Both the position numbers and the translations under genes were made by a program. From CAYQMF01 sp964418595 (GTDB lineage Bacteria > Planctomycetota > UBA1135 > UBA2386), in the NCBI GenBank assembly GCA_964418595.1, contig CAYQMF010000124.1, positions 1-19,470 on the forward strand: a stretch of 19,470 bases of DNA, given 5' to 3'. The notes beneath the pieces are model-generated. The model ran no database searches and was not told where the DNA came from. It saw nothing but the letters and a program-made list of their open reading frames with translations. The number at the start of each line of letters is the position of its first letter. Positions within the stretch are counted from its first letter, which is position 1. Below are positions 1 through 7,280 of the stretch, piece after piece.

Positions 1-498
1 CCGGTCGTAGCAGTTGTAGACGCCGATCGTCGCGTAGCGGGTCTTGAACACCGGGTAGCCGAGGTTGCCCGGCTTGAAGAAGTACTTCTCCCAGAACCCC
101 GCGGTGTGCGGGATGTGGATCTTGCGGTACTTGCCGAGGTAGCTGCCGTCGGCGTCGAGCACGGCGGCGGTGTTGTAGTACACGCCGGCCATCTCGCGCT
201 CGTAGAGCGGCACGACCATCGCCATGCGGTGCTTCTTCGCGTAGGTCGCCATCAGCTCGACGGTCGGCCCCGGCACCGGCTCGGCGAGGTCGCACCAGCG
301 CGCGTCCTGGCTGGGACAGAAGTACGGCCCGTTGAAGACCTCCTGCAGGCCGAGGATCTGCACGCCGCGCCGGCCAGCCTCGTCGATGAGCGGCAGGTGC
401 TTCTCGAGCATGGCGGCGCGGATCTTCTCGACCGGCGCGGCCGCGTCGTTGAGGGGGTTGCTCACCTGGATGAGCCCGCCGATCACTTTGCGCGTCAT
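1..498 (-). CDS. Nitrilase-superfamily amidohydrolase (beta-ureidopropionase-like), partial
   Basis: The N-terminal 166 residues of a carbon-nitrogen hydrolase are present; the 3' end runs off the window at base 1. All three catalytic residues of the family are visible: Glu53 in LQEVFNGPYF, Lys126 in GKYRKIHIP and Cys163 in YNCYDR. The family hydrolyses amide or carbamoyl C-N bonds in the cytoplasm. Close similarity to the beta-ureidopropionase / N-carbamoyl-amino-acid hydrolase branch is my reading of the motif wording, not a search result. It lies 27 bp downstream of mmsA on the same strand, so the two are probably co-transcribed. In reductive pyrimidine catabolism, N-carbamoyl-beta-alanine is split to beta-alanine, whose semialdehyde is the substrate of an MmsA-type enzyme, which supports this assignment. 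N-carbamoylputrescine amidase is the main alternative. ATG at 498 is the only sensible start, at the usual family N-terminus. Confidence 0.85.
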   Translation of the reverse strand, partial: MTRKVIGGLIQVSNPLNDAAAPVEKIRAAMLEKHLPLIDEAGRRGVQILGLQEVFNGPYFCPSQDARWCDLAEPVPGPTVELMATYAKKHRMAMVVPLYEREMAGVYYNTAAVLDADGSYLGKYRKIHIPHTAGFWEKYFFKPGNLGYPVFKTRYATIGVYNCYDR

Positions 499-525
499 GG
501 CACGTCAGGGGTCACGGTGCTGCGC

Positions 526-1980
526 TCACGTCCAGCGCGAGATGACGACCTTGGCGTCGGTGTAGAAGCGCACCGCGTCCTTGCCGTGCGCCTTGAGGTC
601 GCCGAAGAAGCTGCCCTTGGTCCCGCCGAAGGGGAAGAACGCCATCGGCGCCGCGACGCCGATGTTCACGCCGATCATGCTCACCCCCACGCCGTAGCGG
701 AACTCGCGCGCCGCGCGCCCGCTCTTCGTGAAGATCGAGGTCGCGTTCGCGAACTCGCTGCGCCGGACCAGCGCGATCGCGTCCTCCACCGACCCGGCGC
801 GCGACACCGCCATCACCGGCCCGAAGATCTCCTCGCGCCCGATCCGCATCTCCGGCGTCACGCCGTCGAACAGCGTCGGGCCGACCCAGTGCCCCTGCGG
901 CCGACCGGAGACCTTCACGTCGCGACCGTCCACGAGCAGGTCGGCGCCCTCGCGCGTCCCGGCCTCGATGTACGAGAGCACCCGCTCCTTGTGCCGAGCC
1001 GAGATCACCGGCCCCATCTTGCTCGCCGGATCCAGCCCGTCGCCGACCTTGATCGCGCGCGCCGCCTTGACGAGCCGGGTGCGGAGCTGGTCGTGCGCGG
1101 CGCCCACACCCACCACCGTGCTGCCGGCGAGGCAACGCTGACCGGCGCACCCGAAGCAGCTCTCGATCGCGACCGCCACCGCCTCGTCGAGGTCGGCGTC
1201 GGGCATCACGATGATGTGGTTCTTGGCGCCGCCCAGCGCCTGCACGCGCTTGCCGGTCGCACCGGCCCTGGCATAGACGATGCGCGCCACCGGGCTCGAC
1301 CCCACGAACGACACACCGGCGATCCCTGGGTGCGCGAGGATGGCCTCGACGGCGTCCTTGCCGCCGTGCACGAGGTTGAGCACGCCCGGCGGCAGCCCGG
1401 CCTCCGTGGCCAGCTCCAACAGCCGGACCTGCGACAGCGGCACCTGCTCCGACGGCTTGAGGACGAAGGTGTTGCCGGTGGCGACCGCGTACGGCCAGAA
1501 CCACAGCGGCACCATCGCCGGGAAGTTGTACGGCGTGATCGCCGCGAACACCCCGATCGGCTGCCGCCACGTCGCGCAGTCGATGCCCCCGGCGATGTCT
1601 TCGAGCGCCTCCCCCATCATCAGCGTGGGGATGCCGCACGCGTGCTCGACGTTCTCGATGCCGCGCCGCACGCTGCCGCGCGCCTCGTCGAGGGTCTTGC
1701 CGTGCTCGGTCGTGCAGATCCGCGCCAGCTCCTCGAAGTGCTGCTCGAGGAGCGCCTTGTAGCGGAACAGCACGCGCGCGCGCTGCACCATCGGCACGCG
1801 GCGCCAGGACGCGAACGCCTTGGTCGCACTCGCCACGGCGCGATCGACGTCGGCCGAGCCGCACAGCGGCGTGTCCCCGAGGTGTTCGCCGGTGGCGGGG
1901 TTGGTCACCGGTTGCGCGCCGGTCGCGGTCGCCTGGACCCAGGCACCGTCGATGAAGTTGAGGAGCGTCTTCGCCGCCAT
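526..1980 (-). CDS. mmsA: CoA-acylating (methyl)malonate-semialdehyde dehydrogenase
   Basis: A 484-residue aldehyde dehydrogenase of the MMSDH subfamily, full length. It oxidises methylmalonate or malonate semialdehyde to propionyl- or acetyl-CoA with NAD and CoA, in valine, thymine/uracil and beta-alanine breakdown. Visible motifs are the cofactor segment ITPYNFPAMVPLWFWP (148-163), the FVGSSPVARIVY turn (225-236) and QALGGAKNH (247-255). That last motif replaces the ELGGK general-base motif of ordinary aldehyde dehydrogenases and marks MMSDH. The nucleophile is Cys283 in CAGQRCLAG, and a C-terminal FPFGGTKGSFFGDL is also seen. ATG 1980 gives the family-typical start MAAKTLLNFIDGAW. An in-frame ATG at 2016 would add 12 untypical residues and sit almost on the predicted transcription start. 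No Shine-Dalgarno is seen. The nitrilase gene follows after 27 bp. Confidence 0.93.
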   Translation of the reverse strand: MAAKTLLNFIDGAWVQATATGAQPVTNPATGEHLGDTPLCGSADVDRAVASATKAFASWRRVPMVQRARVLFRYKALLEQHFEELARICTTEHGKTLDEARGSVRRGIENVEHACGIPTLMMGEALEDIAGGIDCATWRQPIGVFAAITPYNFPAMVPLWFWPYAVATGNTFVLKPSEQVPLSQVRLLELATEAGLPPGVLNLVHGGKDAVEAILAHPGIAGVSFVGSSPVARIVYARAGATGKRVQALGGAKNHIIVMPDADLDEAVAVAIESCFGCAGQRCLAGSTVVGVGAAHDQLRTRLVKAARAIKVGDGLDPASKMGPVISARHKERVLSYIEAGTREGADLLVDGRDVKVSGRPQGHWVGPTLFDGVTPEMRIGREEIFGPVMAVSRAGSVEDAIALVRRSEFANATSIFTKSGRAAREFRYGVGVSMIGVNIGVAAPMAFFPFGGTKGSFFGDLKAHGKDAVRFYTDAKVVISRWT

Positions 1981-2031
1981 GTCCGATACCAGGAAGGCCC
2001 GCGTCGCACGCGCCACGCACGGCGCGCAGAC

Positions 2032-2059
2032 CTTATCGCGCGCGCGAACCGCGTGTCAA
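2032..2059 (-). promoter_or_regulatory. Sigma70-like promoter for mmsA
   Basis: Read on the minus strand, a perfect TTGACA -35 box (2059-2054) is followed after 16 bp by GATAAG (2037-2032), a 4/6 match to TATAAT. Transcription would start near 2025, leaving about 45 nt of leader to the ATG at 1980. A perfect -35 in such GC-rich DNA, correctly spaced and oriented to the gene, makes chance less likely. No operator is recognised between promoter and start codon. Confidence 0.6.
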
Positions 2060-2168
2060 CGACGCGCGCGGCCGGCGCACGGAGCGAGCGGAGCGCGCTG
2101 GGCCGACGCATCCTCACGGCATCGAGCCTCGAGGGCGTCTTCGGGGAGTGACATCGGCGAGGCGCGCG

Positions 2169-2194
2169 CCGGGGTCACGGAGAGCCGACCCCGG
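2169..2194 (-). terminator. Hairpin just after the lipoprotein gene stop
   Basis: CCGGGGTC (2169-2176) and GACCCCGG (2187-2194) form a perfect 8-bp stem with a 10-nt loop. It begins three bases beyond the stop codon of the lipoprotein gene ending at 2198. No U-tract follows on the minus strand, so it is either a weak or Rho-assisted terminator or an mRNA 3'-end stabiliser. The rest of 2060-2197 shows nothing else I can support. Confidence 0.45.
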
Positions 2195-2197
2195 AGT

Positions 2198-3352
2198 TCA
2201 CGGGTCGATGATCTCGACCAGCTCGGTGCGCTCGCCCTCCCGGTTCACCGCCAGCACGAGGCCGACGCCCACGGCGTAGTACTTCTGCTCCTCGGCGTCG
2301 GGTTCGAGCGGCGTCGTCTCTTCCGTCTGCAGGCAGTCGCGGAAGGTGCCCGCGGGTACGGTGACCGTCCGACCGCGACCGACGATCTCCGCGATGTCCT
2401 CTGCCTCGTTGAGCAGGAACTCCTGGCGGTAGGCGGCGCCTTCGCACGGCATCCGCCGCATCTGGATGCCGGGAAGCGCACCTTCGACACCGGCGCGCCA
2501 CGAGCCGTCGAGGTCGACGAGCATGCCATCCTCGTAGTTGCGCGCCAGTTCACCCATGTACCACACGTCGCCGTTGCGATGCTGCGCGAACCAGTCGTCG
2601 GTGTCTTCCACCAGCTCGTTGCCGATGCGCACGACGTCGCGCACGATCGCGCAGCGCACGCCGCCGATCACGACGGTCTCGCGCAGGGTCGTCACCCGGG
2701 TCTCCTCGGCGCCCCCGGCCGTCTGCTTCCGGTAGACGAGCGTCCGACCCGGTACGAGCGGCAGGTACGCGTTGTCGATCACGTGCGAGAAGTCGCTCGG
2801 ATCGATGCCCGGCCGGTAGGCGTGCTCGCGGAGGAGCTCGCACGCGTCGAGTCGGCCCTCGTACTGCTCGCGCGCGAGCTGCACGGCCTCCCGGTACTCG
2901 CCCTGGAGATCGCGCAGGCAGCGGCCGTGGCCACCCTCCTGGTTGAGGCACTTCGCGAACGCGAACATGTAGTCGGCGCGTGCCTCCTCCAGAGCCGCGG
3001 TGCGAGCGACGAACGCCACCTGCGCGCAGATGCCGTGCGCGGGCGGAGTGAGCGCGCTACCGGCCCTCGGTGCGGGGCGAAGGGCGAGGTCGGCGATCAG
3101 CGTCAGGTCAGGGAACGCGAAGGCCGCCGTCGCCGACCAGTCGACGGGCCAGGACGCGATGGGCAGGAGCGCGTCGCTCCAGTCGAACGAGGGCAGGGCG
3201 CGCGGCGACGCGACGGAAGCCGGTGCCGCGGCGGAGTTCGACGCAACCGGCGTGGCGCGATGGCTCGTTCCGGCGAGGGCCAGGGCACAGCCCGCGACAA
3301 CCGGCACGCGGAGCGGAAGGAAGAAGGAAGCGAAGCGGATGAGGGAAGTCAC
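2198..3352 (-). CDS. Lipoprotein of unknown function, paralogue of the 5763-6467 product
   Basis: A 384-residue exported protein. The GTG at 3352 is chosen because AAGGA lies 8 nt upstream and because it opens directly on a signal peptide ending in the lipobox VAGC (Cys22). An ATG at 3478 would put 42 basic residues in front of it. Residues about 105-175 form an Ala/Glu/Arg-rich helical segment with Cys109, Cys135, Cys145 and Cys171. Residues 188-370 form a domain beginning FSHVIDNAYLPLVPGRTLVY and containing GGVRCAIVRD, DDWFAQHRNGDVWYMGE, TVPAGTFRDC and KYYAVGVGLVL. The same landmarks recur in the same order in the lipoprotein at 5763-6467. The gene is divergent from the response regulator. 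I recall similar uncharacterised proteins beside two-component systems elsewhere, but no function is known to me; an envelope role as target or accessory of the kinase system is inference. Confidence 0.85.
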   Translation of the reverse strand: MTSLIRFASFFLPLRVPVVAGCALALAGTSHRATPVASNSAAAPASVASPRALPSFDWSDALLPIASWPVDWSATAAFAFPDLTLIADLALRPAPRAGSALTPPAHGICAQVAFVARTAALEEARADYMFAFAKCLNQEGGHGRCLRDLQGEYREAVQLAREQYEGRLDACELLREHAYRPGIDPSDFSHVIDNAYLPLVPGRTLVYRKQTAGGAEETRVTTLRETVVIGGVRCAIVRDVVRIGNELVEDTDDWFAQHRNGDVWYMGELARNYEDGMLVDLDGSWRAGVEGALPGIQMRRMPCEGAAYRQEFLLNEAEDIAEIVGRGRTVTVPAGTFRDCLQTEETTPLEPDAEEQKYYAVGVGLVLAVNREGERTELVEIIDP

Positions 3353-3360
3353 GATCGGGG

Positions 3361-3365
3361 TCCTT
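3361..3365 (-). promoter_or_regulatory. Ribosome binding site fixing the GTG start
   Basis: AAGGA on the minus strand, 8 nt before the GTG at 3352. Clear Shine-Dalgarno sites are rare in this window, so this one usefully decides the start of the lipoprotein gene. Confidence 0.6.
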
Positions 3366-3389
3366 GCGGGTTCGATGTCAGGAGTCGTC

Positions 3390-3420
3390 CGGACCACCGT
3401 GGCCCGGAACGCGGACCACC
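3390..3420. repeat. 9-bp direct repeat with 22-bp period upstream of the lipoprotein gene
   Basis: CGGACCACC occurs at 3390-3398 and again at 3412-3420, exactly 22 bp (two helical turns) apart. It lies 38-68 bp upstream of the GTG start at 3352. Spacing and place suit a regulator site near the promoter, but no protein can be assigned from sequence alone. Confidence 0.35.
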
Positions 3421-3432
3421 TTCTGTCCCTGC

Positions 3433-3439
3433 GCTTAGC
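3433..3439 (-). promoter_or_regulatory. Lone inverted copy of the GCTAAGC element
   Basis: GCTTAGC here is the reverse complement of GCTAAGC at 3568-3574 in the same intergenic region, facing the divergent lipoprotein gene. A partner 11 bp away matches only 3 of 5 core bases, so this could be a weak half-site or chance. Confidence 0.25.
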
Positions 3440-3568
3440 GCTCCCTTGCCGCGCGAACGACTGCCTCGAAAAAACCACCGGAGCCGGGACTCGGTCGCGA
3501 ACCGCCGACGCGAACGCGGGCTCGCGGCGCGGCGACCGGCCCGTATCGGGTCGCCGGCCCCCGGGGTG

Positions 3569-3584
3569 CTAAGCCAGTCCTAAG
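3569..3584 (+). promoter_or_regulatory. Tandem CTAAG-N6-CTAAG box upstream of the two-component operon
   Basis: CTAAG at 3569-3573 and again at 3580-3584 gives a direct repeat with an 11-bp period, 45-60 bp before the response regulator ATG. OmpR/PhoB-family dimers bind head-to-tail to half-sites spaced 10-11 bp, so this is a candidate autoregulatory site. TAAGAT (3581-3586) could also serve as a -10 box, but no good -35 box precedes it, as is common for activated promoters. The remainder of the 3353-3628 gap holds the 22-bp-period repeat and an A6 run but no gene. Confidence 0.45.
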
Positions 3585-3628
3585 ATGAGGGAGGCACGAT
3601 CCTGCTCCACACCAGAGCCCGGTCTCCC

Positions 3629-4294
3629 ATGAAGATCCTCGTCATCGAAGACTCCGAGCGCCTGCAACGATCGCTGCAGCACGGGCTGCTGCGATCGGGG
3701 TTCGTCGTCGATGTCGTCGGGGACGGCGACGCCGGGCTCGCCTTCGCCAGGCTCGGCCATTACGACGCAATCGTCCTCGACCTCATGCTGCCGCGCATCG
3801 ACGGCTTGACCGTGCTGCGTCGCCTGCGTGCCCACGGCAGCACCGCCCACGTCCTCATCCTCTCGGCCAAGGACGAGGTCACGGAGCGCGTCGCCGGTCT
3901 CCAGGCGGGTGCCGACGACTATCTCACCAAGCCGTTCGACTTCGACGAGCTGGTGGCGCGGCTGCGCGCTCTCATCCGCCGCAAGTACGGCACCAAGGCG
4001 ACCGTGCAGGCGGTCGGCGACCTCGAGCTGGACATCGGTCGTCGTGCCCTGTCGCACCGCGGCCAGGACATCCCGCTCACCCGCAGCGAGTACGGCCTCC
4101 TCGAGTACCTGATCGCCCGACGCGGCCTGGTCGTGTCCAAGCCGGAGCTCCTCGATCATCTCTGCGCCGGCACGGACCCCAGCTCGGCGAACGCAGTGGA
4201 GGTGCTCGTGCACCAGGTCCGCCGCAAGATCCAACGGGCCGGGCACGCCGACGTCATCCGCACGCAGCGTGGCCACGGATACGTGATCGCATGA
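3629..4294 (+). CDS. OmpR/PhoB-family response regulator
   Basis: A 221-residue cytoplasmic transcription factor of usual family length. The receiver domain (1-115) has the acidic pair Glu7-Asp8, phospho-acceptor Asp51 in IVLDLMLPRIDG, Ser79 and Lys101 in YLTKPF. The C-terminal winged helix (about 123-221) runs from LELDIGRRALSHRGQ through the recognition-helix region NAVEVLVHQVRRKIQ to the closing RGHGYVIA wing. It is phosphorylated by its partner kinase and then binds tandem DNA half-sites. Its stop overlaps the kinase start by 4 bp (ATGA at 4291-4294), so the two are translationally coupled. The direct repeat at 3569-3584 is a plausible target for its own operon and perhaps for the divergent lipoprotein. 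No Shine-Dalgarno is placed correctly; GGGAGG at 3589-3594 is too far upstream. Confidence 0.95.
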   Translation: MKILVIEDSERLQRSLQHGLLRSGFVVDVVGDGDAGLAFARLGHYDAIVLDLMLPRIDGLTVLRRLRAHGSTAHVLILSAKDEVTERVAGLQAGADDYLTKPFDFDELVARLRALIRRKYGTKATVQAVGDLELDIGRRALSHRGQDIPLTRSEYGLLEYLIARRGLVVSKPELLDHLCAGTDPSSANAVEVLVHQVRRKIQRAGHADVIRTQRGHGYVIA

Positions 4295-5766
4295 CCCGCG
4301 CGTACTCACTCCAGCGCCGTCTGACCCTGGTGGTCAGCCTCGGCTTCGCGCTCGTCGTGGGTGGCGTCGGGATCGCGCTCATGGTCACGCTGCGCGACAG
4401 TGCCGTGGCCGAGTTCGACGCTGCCCTGTTGGCGAAGGCACGCGCGCTGGAGGCGCTCACGGAGCAGGAGAAGGGCCACATCGAGTTCGACTACAAGCCG
4501 AAGCTCATGCCGGAGTTCGGCCGCGAGGACGCGCCGGACCACTTCCAGTTCTGGCTCGACGACGGCATGGTGCTGCTGCGCTCGGCGCGACTGCGCGAGG
4601 ATCTGCCGTGCGCGGGCGCCACCACCACCCCGACCGCCCGCGATTGCGTGCTCCAGGACGGTCGCGCCGGACGCGTGATCGTGTTCTCGTTCACACCGGG
4701 CAAGCACAAGGACATCGGCGACCCCGCGGACGCGGAAGACGAGCCGGATGCCGGCCTGCCCCTGCGCGGCCTCGTGCTCGCCGTCGCGCGCGACCGCGGC
4801 GCCCTCGACCTGACGCTCGCGTCGCTGCAGACCACGCTGGCGTGGGCCGGACTCGCCGCGGGTGGCCTCGCCGCGTTGCTGGCGTGGTGGGCACTCGCGC
4901 TCGGCTTTCGCCCGGTGGCGGCTGTGGCCGCCCAGGTGCGCGCGCTCGAGGCGGACGACCTCGCCGAATCCGTGGGCGTCGACGATCTTCCGGCCGAGGT
5001 CGCCCCGGTCGTCCAGCAGCTCAACGCTCTCCTCCACCGCCTCCACACGGCCTTCGCGCGCCAGCGCCGGTTCGCCGACAATCTCGCCCACGAGTTGCGC
5101 ACGCCCATCGCCGAACTCCGCGCCCTCGCCGCCGTCGGCGCGCGCTGGCCCGACGATCAGTCGGCGGTGCTCGACTACTTCCGCGATGTCGGCGCGATCG
5201 CGAGCCGGATGGACGGCATCCTCGCCGACCTCCTGTTGCTGGCGCGCTGTCGTGCCGGCGTCGAGCAGGCGACCCGCTTCCCCGTGCACCTCCGCCAGCT
5301 CCTCGCAACTGCGTGGGAGCGCTTCGCCGCGGCGGCCTCCGCCCGCGGCATGCGGCTGCGCCTGGAGGTCCCGCACGATCTGGTGATCGACAGCGATCCC
5401 GGCAAGCTCGGGATCATCGTCGCCAACCTCCTCGACAACGCGACGAGCCACGCCCGGCCAGGCAGCGACATCCTGTGTCGGGCCGCCCCTGGTCAGGACG
5501 GCATCGAGCTCGCGATCACCAACGCCGCCGAGCCCATGAGTGAGCGCGAGCTGGCGTGTCTCGGCGAACCGTTCTGGCGCCGGGACGACGCGCGGGCCGG
5601 CGACCGCCACGCGGGCCTCGGCTTGTCGCTGGTGACGGCCCTCACGGAGCTGCTCGGTCTCGGCCTGCGCTTCGAGCAGCGCGAGGCCGCCTTCACGGTA
5701 CGCGTCAAGAGGCTCGCACCCGCCGACGCCGTCGACGCCGCCACTCCGCTCCGCCGCGTCCCATGA
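4291..5766 (+). CDS. Sensor histidine kinase, HAMP-type
   Basis: A 491-residue inner-membrane kinase. TM1 is about residues 11-33 and a periplasmic sensor region spans about 34-180. TM2 is about 181-205 and a HAMP linker about 206-255. The phospho-acceptor is His267 in FADNLAHELRTPIAEL. The ATPase domain has an N-box around Asn379/Asn383 (VANLLDNATSHA) and the G2 motif AGLGLSL (441-447). The usual D-x-G-x-G of the G1 box is replaced by ITNAAEPMSERE (409-420). I recall the same replacement in related kinases with HELRTPIAELRAL, so it is probably a family trait rather than damage. The kinase is in one operon with the regulator (ATGA overlap upstream) and a lipoprotein (ATGA overlap downstream). 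The periplasmic segment has Cys107 and Cys119, which could form a disulfide. The signal sensed cannot be told from sequence. Confidence 0.94.
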   Translation: MTRAYSLQRRLTLVVSLGFALVVGGVGIALMVTLRDSAVAEFDAALLAKARALEALTEQEKGHIEFDYKPKLMPEFGREDAPDHFQFWLDDGMVLLRSARLREDLPCAGATTTPTARDCVLQDGRAGRVIVFSFTPGKHKDIGDPADAEDEPDAGLPLRGLVLAVARDRGALDLTLASLQTTLAWAGLAAGGLAALLAWWALALGFRPVAAVAAQVRALEADDLAESVGVDDLPAEVAPVVQQLNALLHRLHTAFARQRRFADNLAHELRTPIAELRALAAVGARWPDDQSAVLDYFRDVGAIASRMDGILADLLLLARCRAGVEQATRFPVHLRQLLATAWERFAAAASARGMRLRLEVPHDLVIDSDPGKLGIIVANLLDNATSHARPGSDILCRAAPGQDGIELAITNAAEPMSERELACLGEPFWRRDDARAGDRHAGLGLSLVTALTELLGLGLRFEQREAAFTVRVKRLAPADAVDAATPLRRVP

Positions 5767-6467
5767 CCGACCCCGCACCCCTGCTCTCGATGGTGACCCC
5801 GATGACCATGCGCAGCTCCTTGTTCGTCCTCCTCGCGCTGGCCGCCTGCAACTCGCACGCCCGCGCGCCAGCCTCGCCGGCCGCGGGGTTCGCGCCGCGC
5901 ATCGACCACCCGTACTTCCCGCTCGCGCCCGGCCTCGTATGGACCTACGTCGGTTCCCGCGACGCGATGTTGCACGAGGAAACCGTCGAGGTACTGGCTA
6001 CGCCGCACCTCATCGACGGAGTCCGCTGCATGGCCATCGTGCAGGAGACCGTCTTCGACGACGCCATCGCCGAGATCACGACCGAGTGGTTCGCGCAGGA
6101 CGCCGCAGGCAACGTGTGGAAGTACGGCGAAGAGACCCTCGTGCCCGCCGGCAGCGGGTACCAGCTCGCCGAGCGTTGGCTGGCCGGGGTCGACGGTGCG
6201 ACGCCGTGGATCGTCATGCCGGCCCAACTGCACGAAGGCATGCACTTCGCCAGCTCGGGTCCGACTCACCGCGACACGTACGAAGTGCAGTCGATGACGC
6301 AGACCGTGTCCGTCGCCGCGGGAACGTACCGGAACTGCGCGGAGATCGTCGAGAACCCCGACGACCCCGAGGACGCCGACATCATCCTCTACGCCCCCGG
6401 CGTGGGCCGCGTGCTCGAGACACACGGACAGGGCAAGCTGGAACTGAAGTCCGTGCGCCGGCAGTGA
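5763..6467 (+). CDS. Lipoprotein of unknown function, third gene of the two-component operon
   Basis: A 234-residue lipoprotein, paralogous to the C-terminal domain of the product at 2198-3352. The ATG at 5763 overlaps the kinase stop (ATGA), which favours it. In-frame ATGs at 5790, 5802 and 5808 are alternatives, and starting at 5802 or 5808 gives a tidier short lipoprotein signal. The lipobox is LAAC (Cys29 counted from 5763). Residues 44-218 carry the shared landmarks PRIDHPYFPLAPGLVWTYVG, DGVRCMAIVQETVFDD, TEWFAQDAAGNVWKYGEE, TVSVAAGTYRNCAEI and LYAPGVGRVLE. It lacks the Cys-rich helical N-terminal segment of its paralogue. Co-translation with the kinase suggests a role in signal perception or envelope response, but that is inference. 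It converges on the next gene with only 22 bp between the stops. Confidence 0.87.
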   Translation: MTDPAPLLSMVTPMTMRSSLFVLLALAACNSHARAPASPAAGFAPRIDHPYFPLAPGLVWTYVGSRDAMLHEETVEVLATPHLIDGVRCMAIVQETVFDDAIAEITTEWFAQDAAGNVWKYGEETLVPAGSGYQLAERWLAGVDGATPWIVMPAQLHEGMHFASSGPTHRDTYEVQSMTQTVSVAAGTYRNCAEIVENPDDPEDADIILYAPGVGRVLETHGQGKLELKSVRRQ

Positions 6468-6489
6468 GCGCGGGTCGGCGCGAGTCTCC

Positions 6490-7194
6490 CTACTCGCCGC
6501 CAGCCGCCACCACCGCGACGCCGGCGGCCGGCTTGTCCGCGTTGCGCAGGGCCGCCTCGTAGAGCCGCAGGCGCAGGCGGTACTCGCTCGCGTTGTTGGC
6601 CTCCGACGCGCGCCGCTCGAACGCCACCGCCTGATCGACGTGGCCGTTGAGGAAGTGGGCCATCGCCACCACGTCGAGGCACCTGGGGTCGAGTTCGCCG
6701 TCCCGCTGCAGCAGGCGTTGCGCCACCGCCAGCGCGGCGCGGTCGAACTTGCCGCAGGTCTCGTCGCCCTGCATCAGTTCGCTCGCCATGCTCGCGAGGC
6801 GTCGCGGCTCGTTGCCGTGCTCGGCGATGGCGCGGTCGAGCATCGTCCCCGCGCGCTCGGTGTGGCCGTTGCGCTCCAGCCACTGGTAGTACGAGAGCGA
6901 CGCGCGCGACGGCGTGCAGTTGCGCCGGCGCTGCGGCTCCGTGCTCTCCTGCAGCATGTCGAGGCTCTCCTCGAGCTGGCGGCGGACGTCCTTGACCTCG
7001 GCCTGCGCGGCCTCGAGCTGCGTGCGGGCGGCGTCGACCGCGGCACGCAACTGACCGACCTGGGCGCGCAGCGTCGCGATCTCCTCCGTCAGCGACGCCG
7101 ACGTCGACGGCCGCTGCCCGGGATCCTGCACGGCGGCGAGGAAGCAGAGGGGCGAGAGCGCGAGAAGGACTCCGAGGATGGGCTTGGTGAGCAT
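6490..7194 (-). CDS. Secreted coiled-coil protein with TPR-like C-terminus
   Basis: A 234-residue protein not assignable to a named family. It starts at ATG 7194 with GGAG 5 nt upstream (7203-7200). Residues 1-21 are a signal peptide ending FLAA; no lipobox is present. Residues about 34-84 are a strong heptad coiled coil rich in Glu, Arg and Ala (SLTEEIATLRAQVGQLRAAV onward). Residues about 100-216 form paired amphipathic helices resembling tetratricopeptide repeats, for example SYYQWLERNGHTERAGTMLD and VAMAHFLNGHVDQAVAFERR. The N-terminal coiled coil plus TPR-like layout resembles periplasmic division or envelope scaffolds such as CpoB/YbgF, but the similarity is only architectural. It lies 164 bp downstream of the FGE lipoprotein on the same strand, so co-transcription is possible although a hairpin intervenes. 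Confidence 0.75.
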   Translation of the reverse strand: MLTKPILGVLLALSPLCFLAAVQDPGQRPSTSASLTEEIATLRAQVGQLRAAVDAARTQLEAAQAEVKDVRRQLEESLDMLQESTEPQRRRNCTPSRASLSYYQWLERNGHTERAGTMLDRAIAEHGNEPRRLASMASELMQGDETCGKFDRAALAVAQRLLQRDGELDPRCLDVVAMAHFLNGHVDQAVAFERRASEANNASEYRLRLRLYEAALRNADKPAAGVAVVAAGGE

Positions 7195-7262
7195 GACGAC
7201 TCCGACGCGACATGGTCGGGAGGCGTCACTCGTGCGCGCCCCCGACCTCGGCGTCACACGCG

Positions 7263-7280
7263 CGCGCGGGACCGGTCCCG
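7263..7280. other. 18-bp perfect palindrome between the FGE and coiled-coil genes
   Basis: CGCGGGACCGGTCCCGCG is perfectly self-complementary. As RNA it would form a 7-bp stem with a CCGG loop, 79 bases after the FGE stop and 68 bases before the coiled-coil start. No U-tract follows on either strand. It could be an intrinsic-like hairpin ending or processing the FGE transcript, or an operator for the downstream gene. Nothing else is recognised in 7195-7358. Confidence 0.4.

Noticed and set aside
2020..2080. CG-alternating runs (also near 7251-7266 and 11088-11100) as Z-DNA or functional repeats
   Set aside because: Short runs like these are expected by chance in DNA of this GC content.
106..2151. 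681-codon plus-strand open frame over mmsA and the nitrilase gene
   Set aside because: It is the antisense of two clear enzymes; its His/Arg/Asp-rich translation has no domain and is typical of GC-rich shadow frames.
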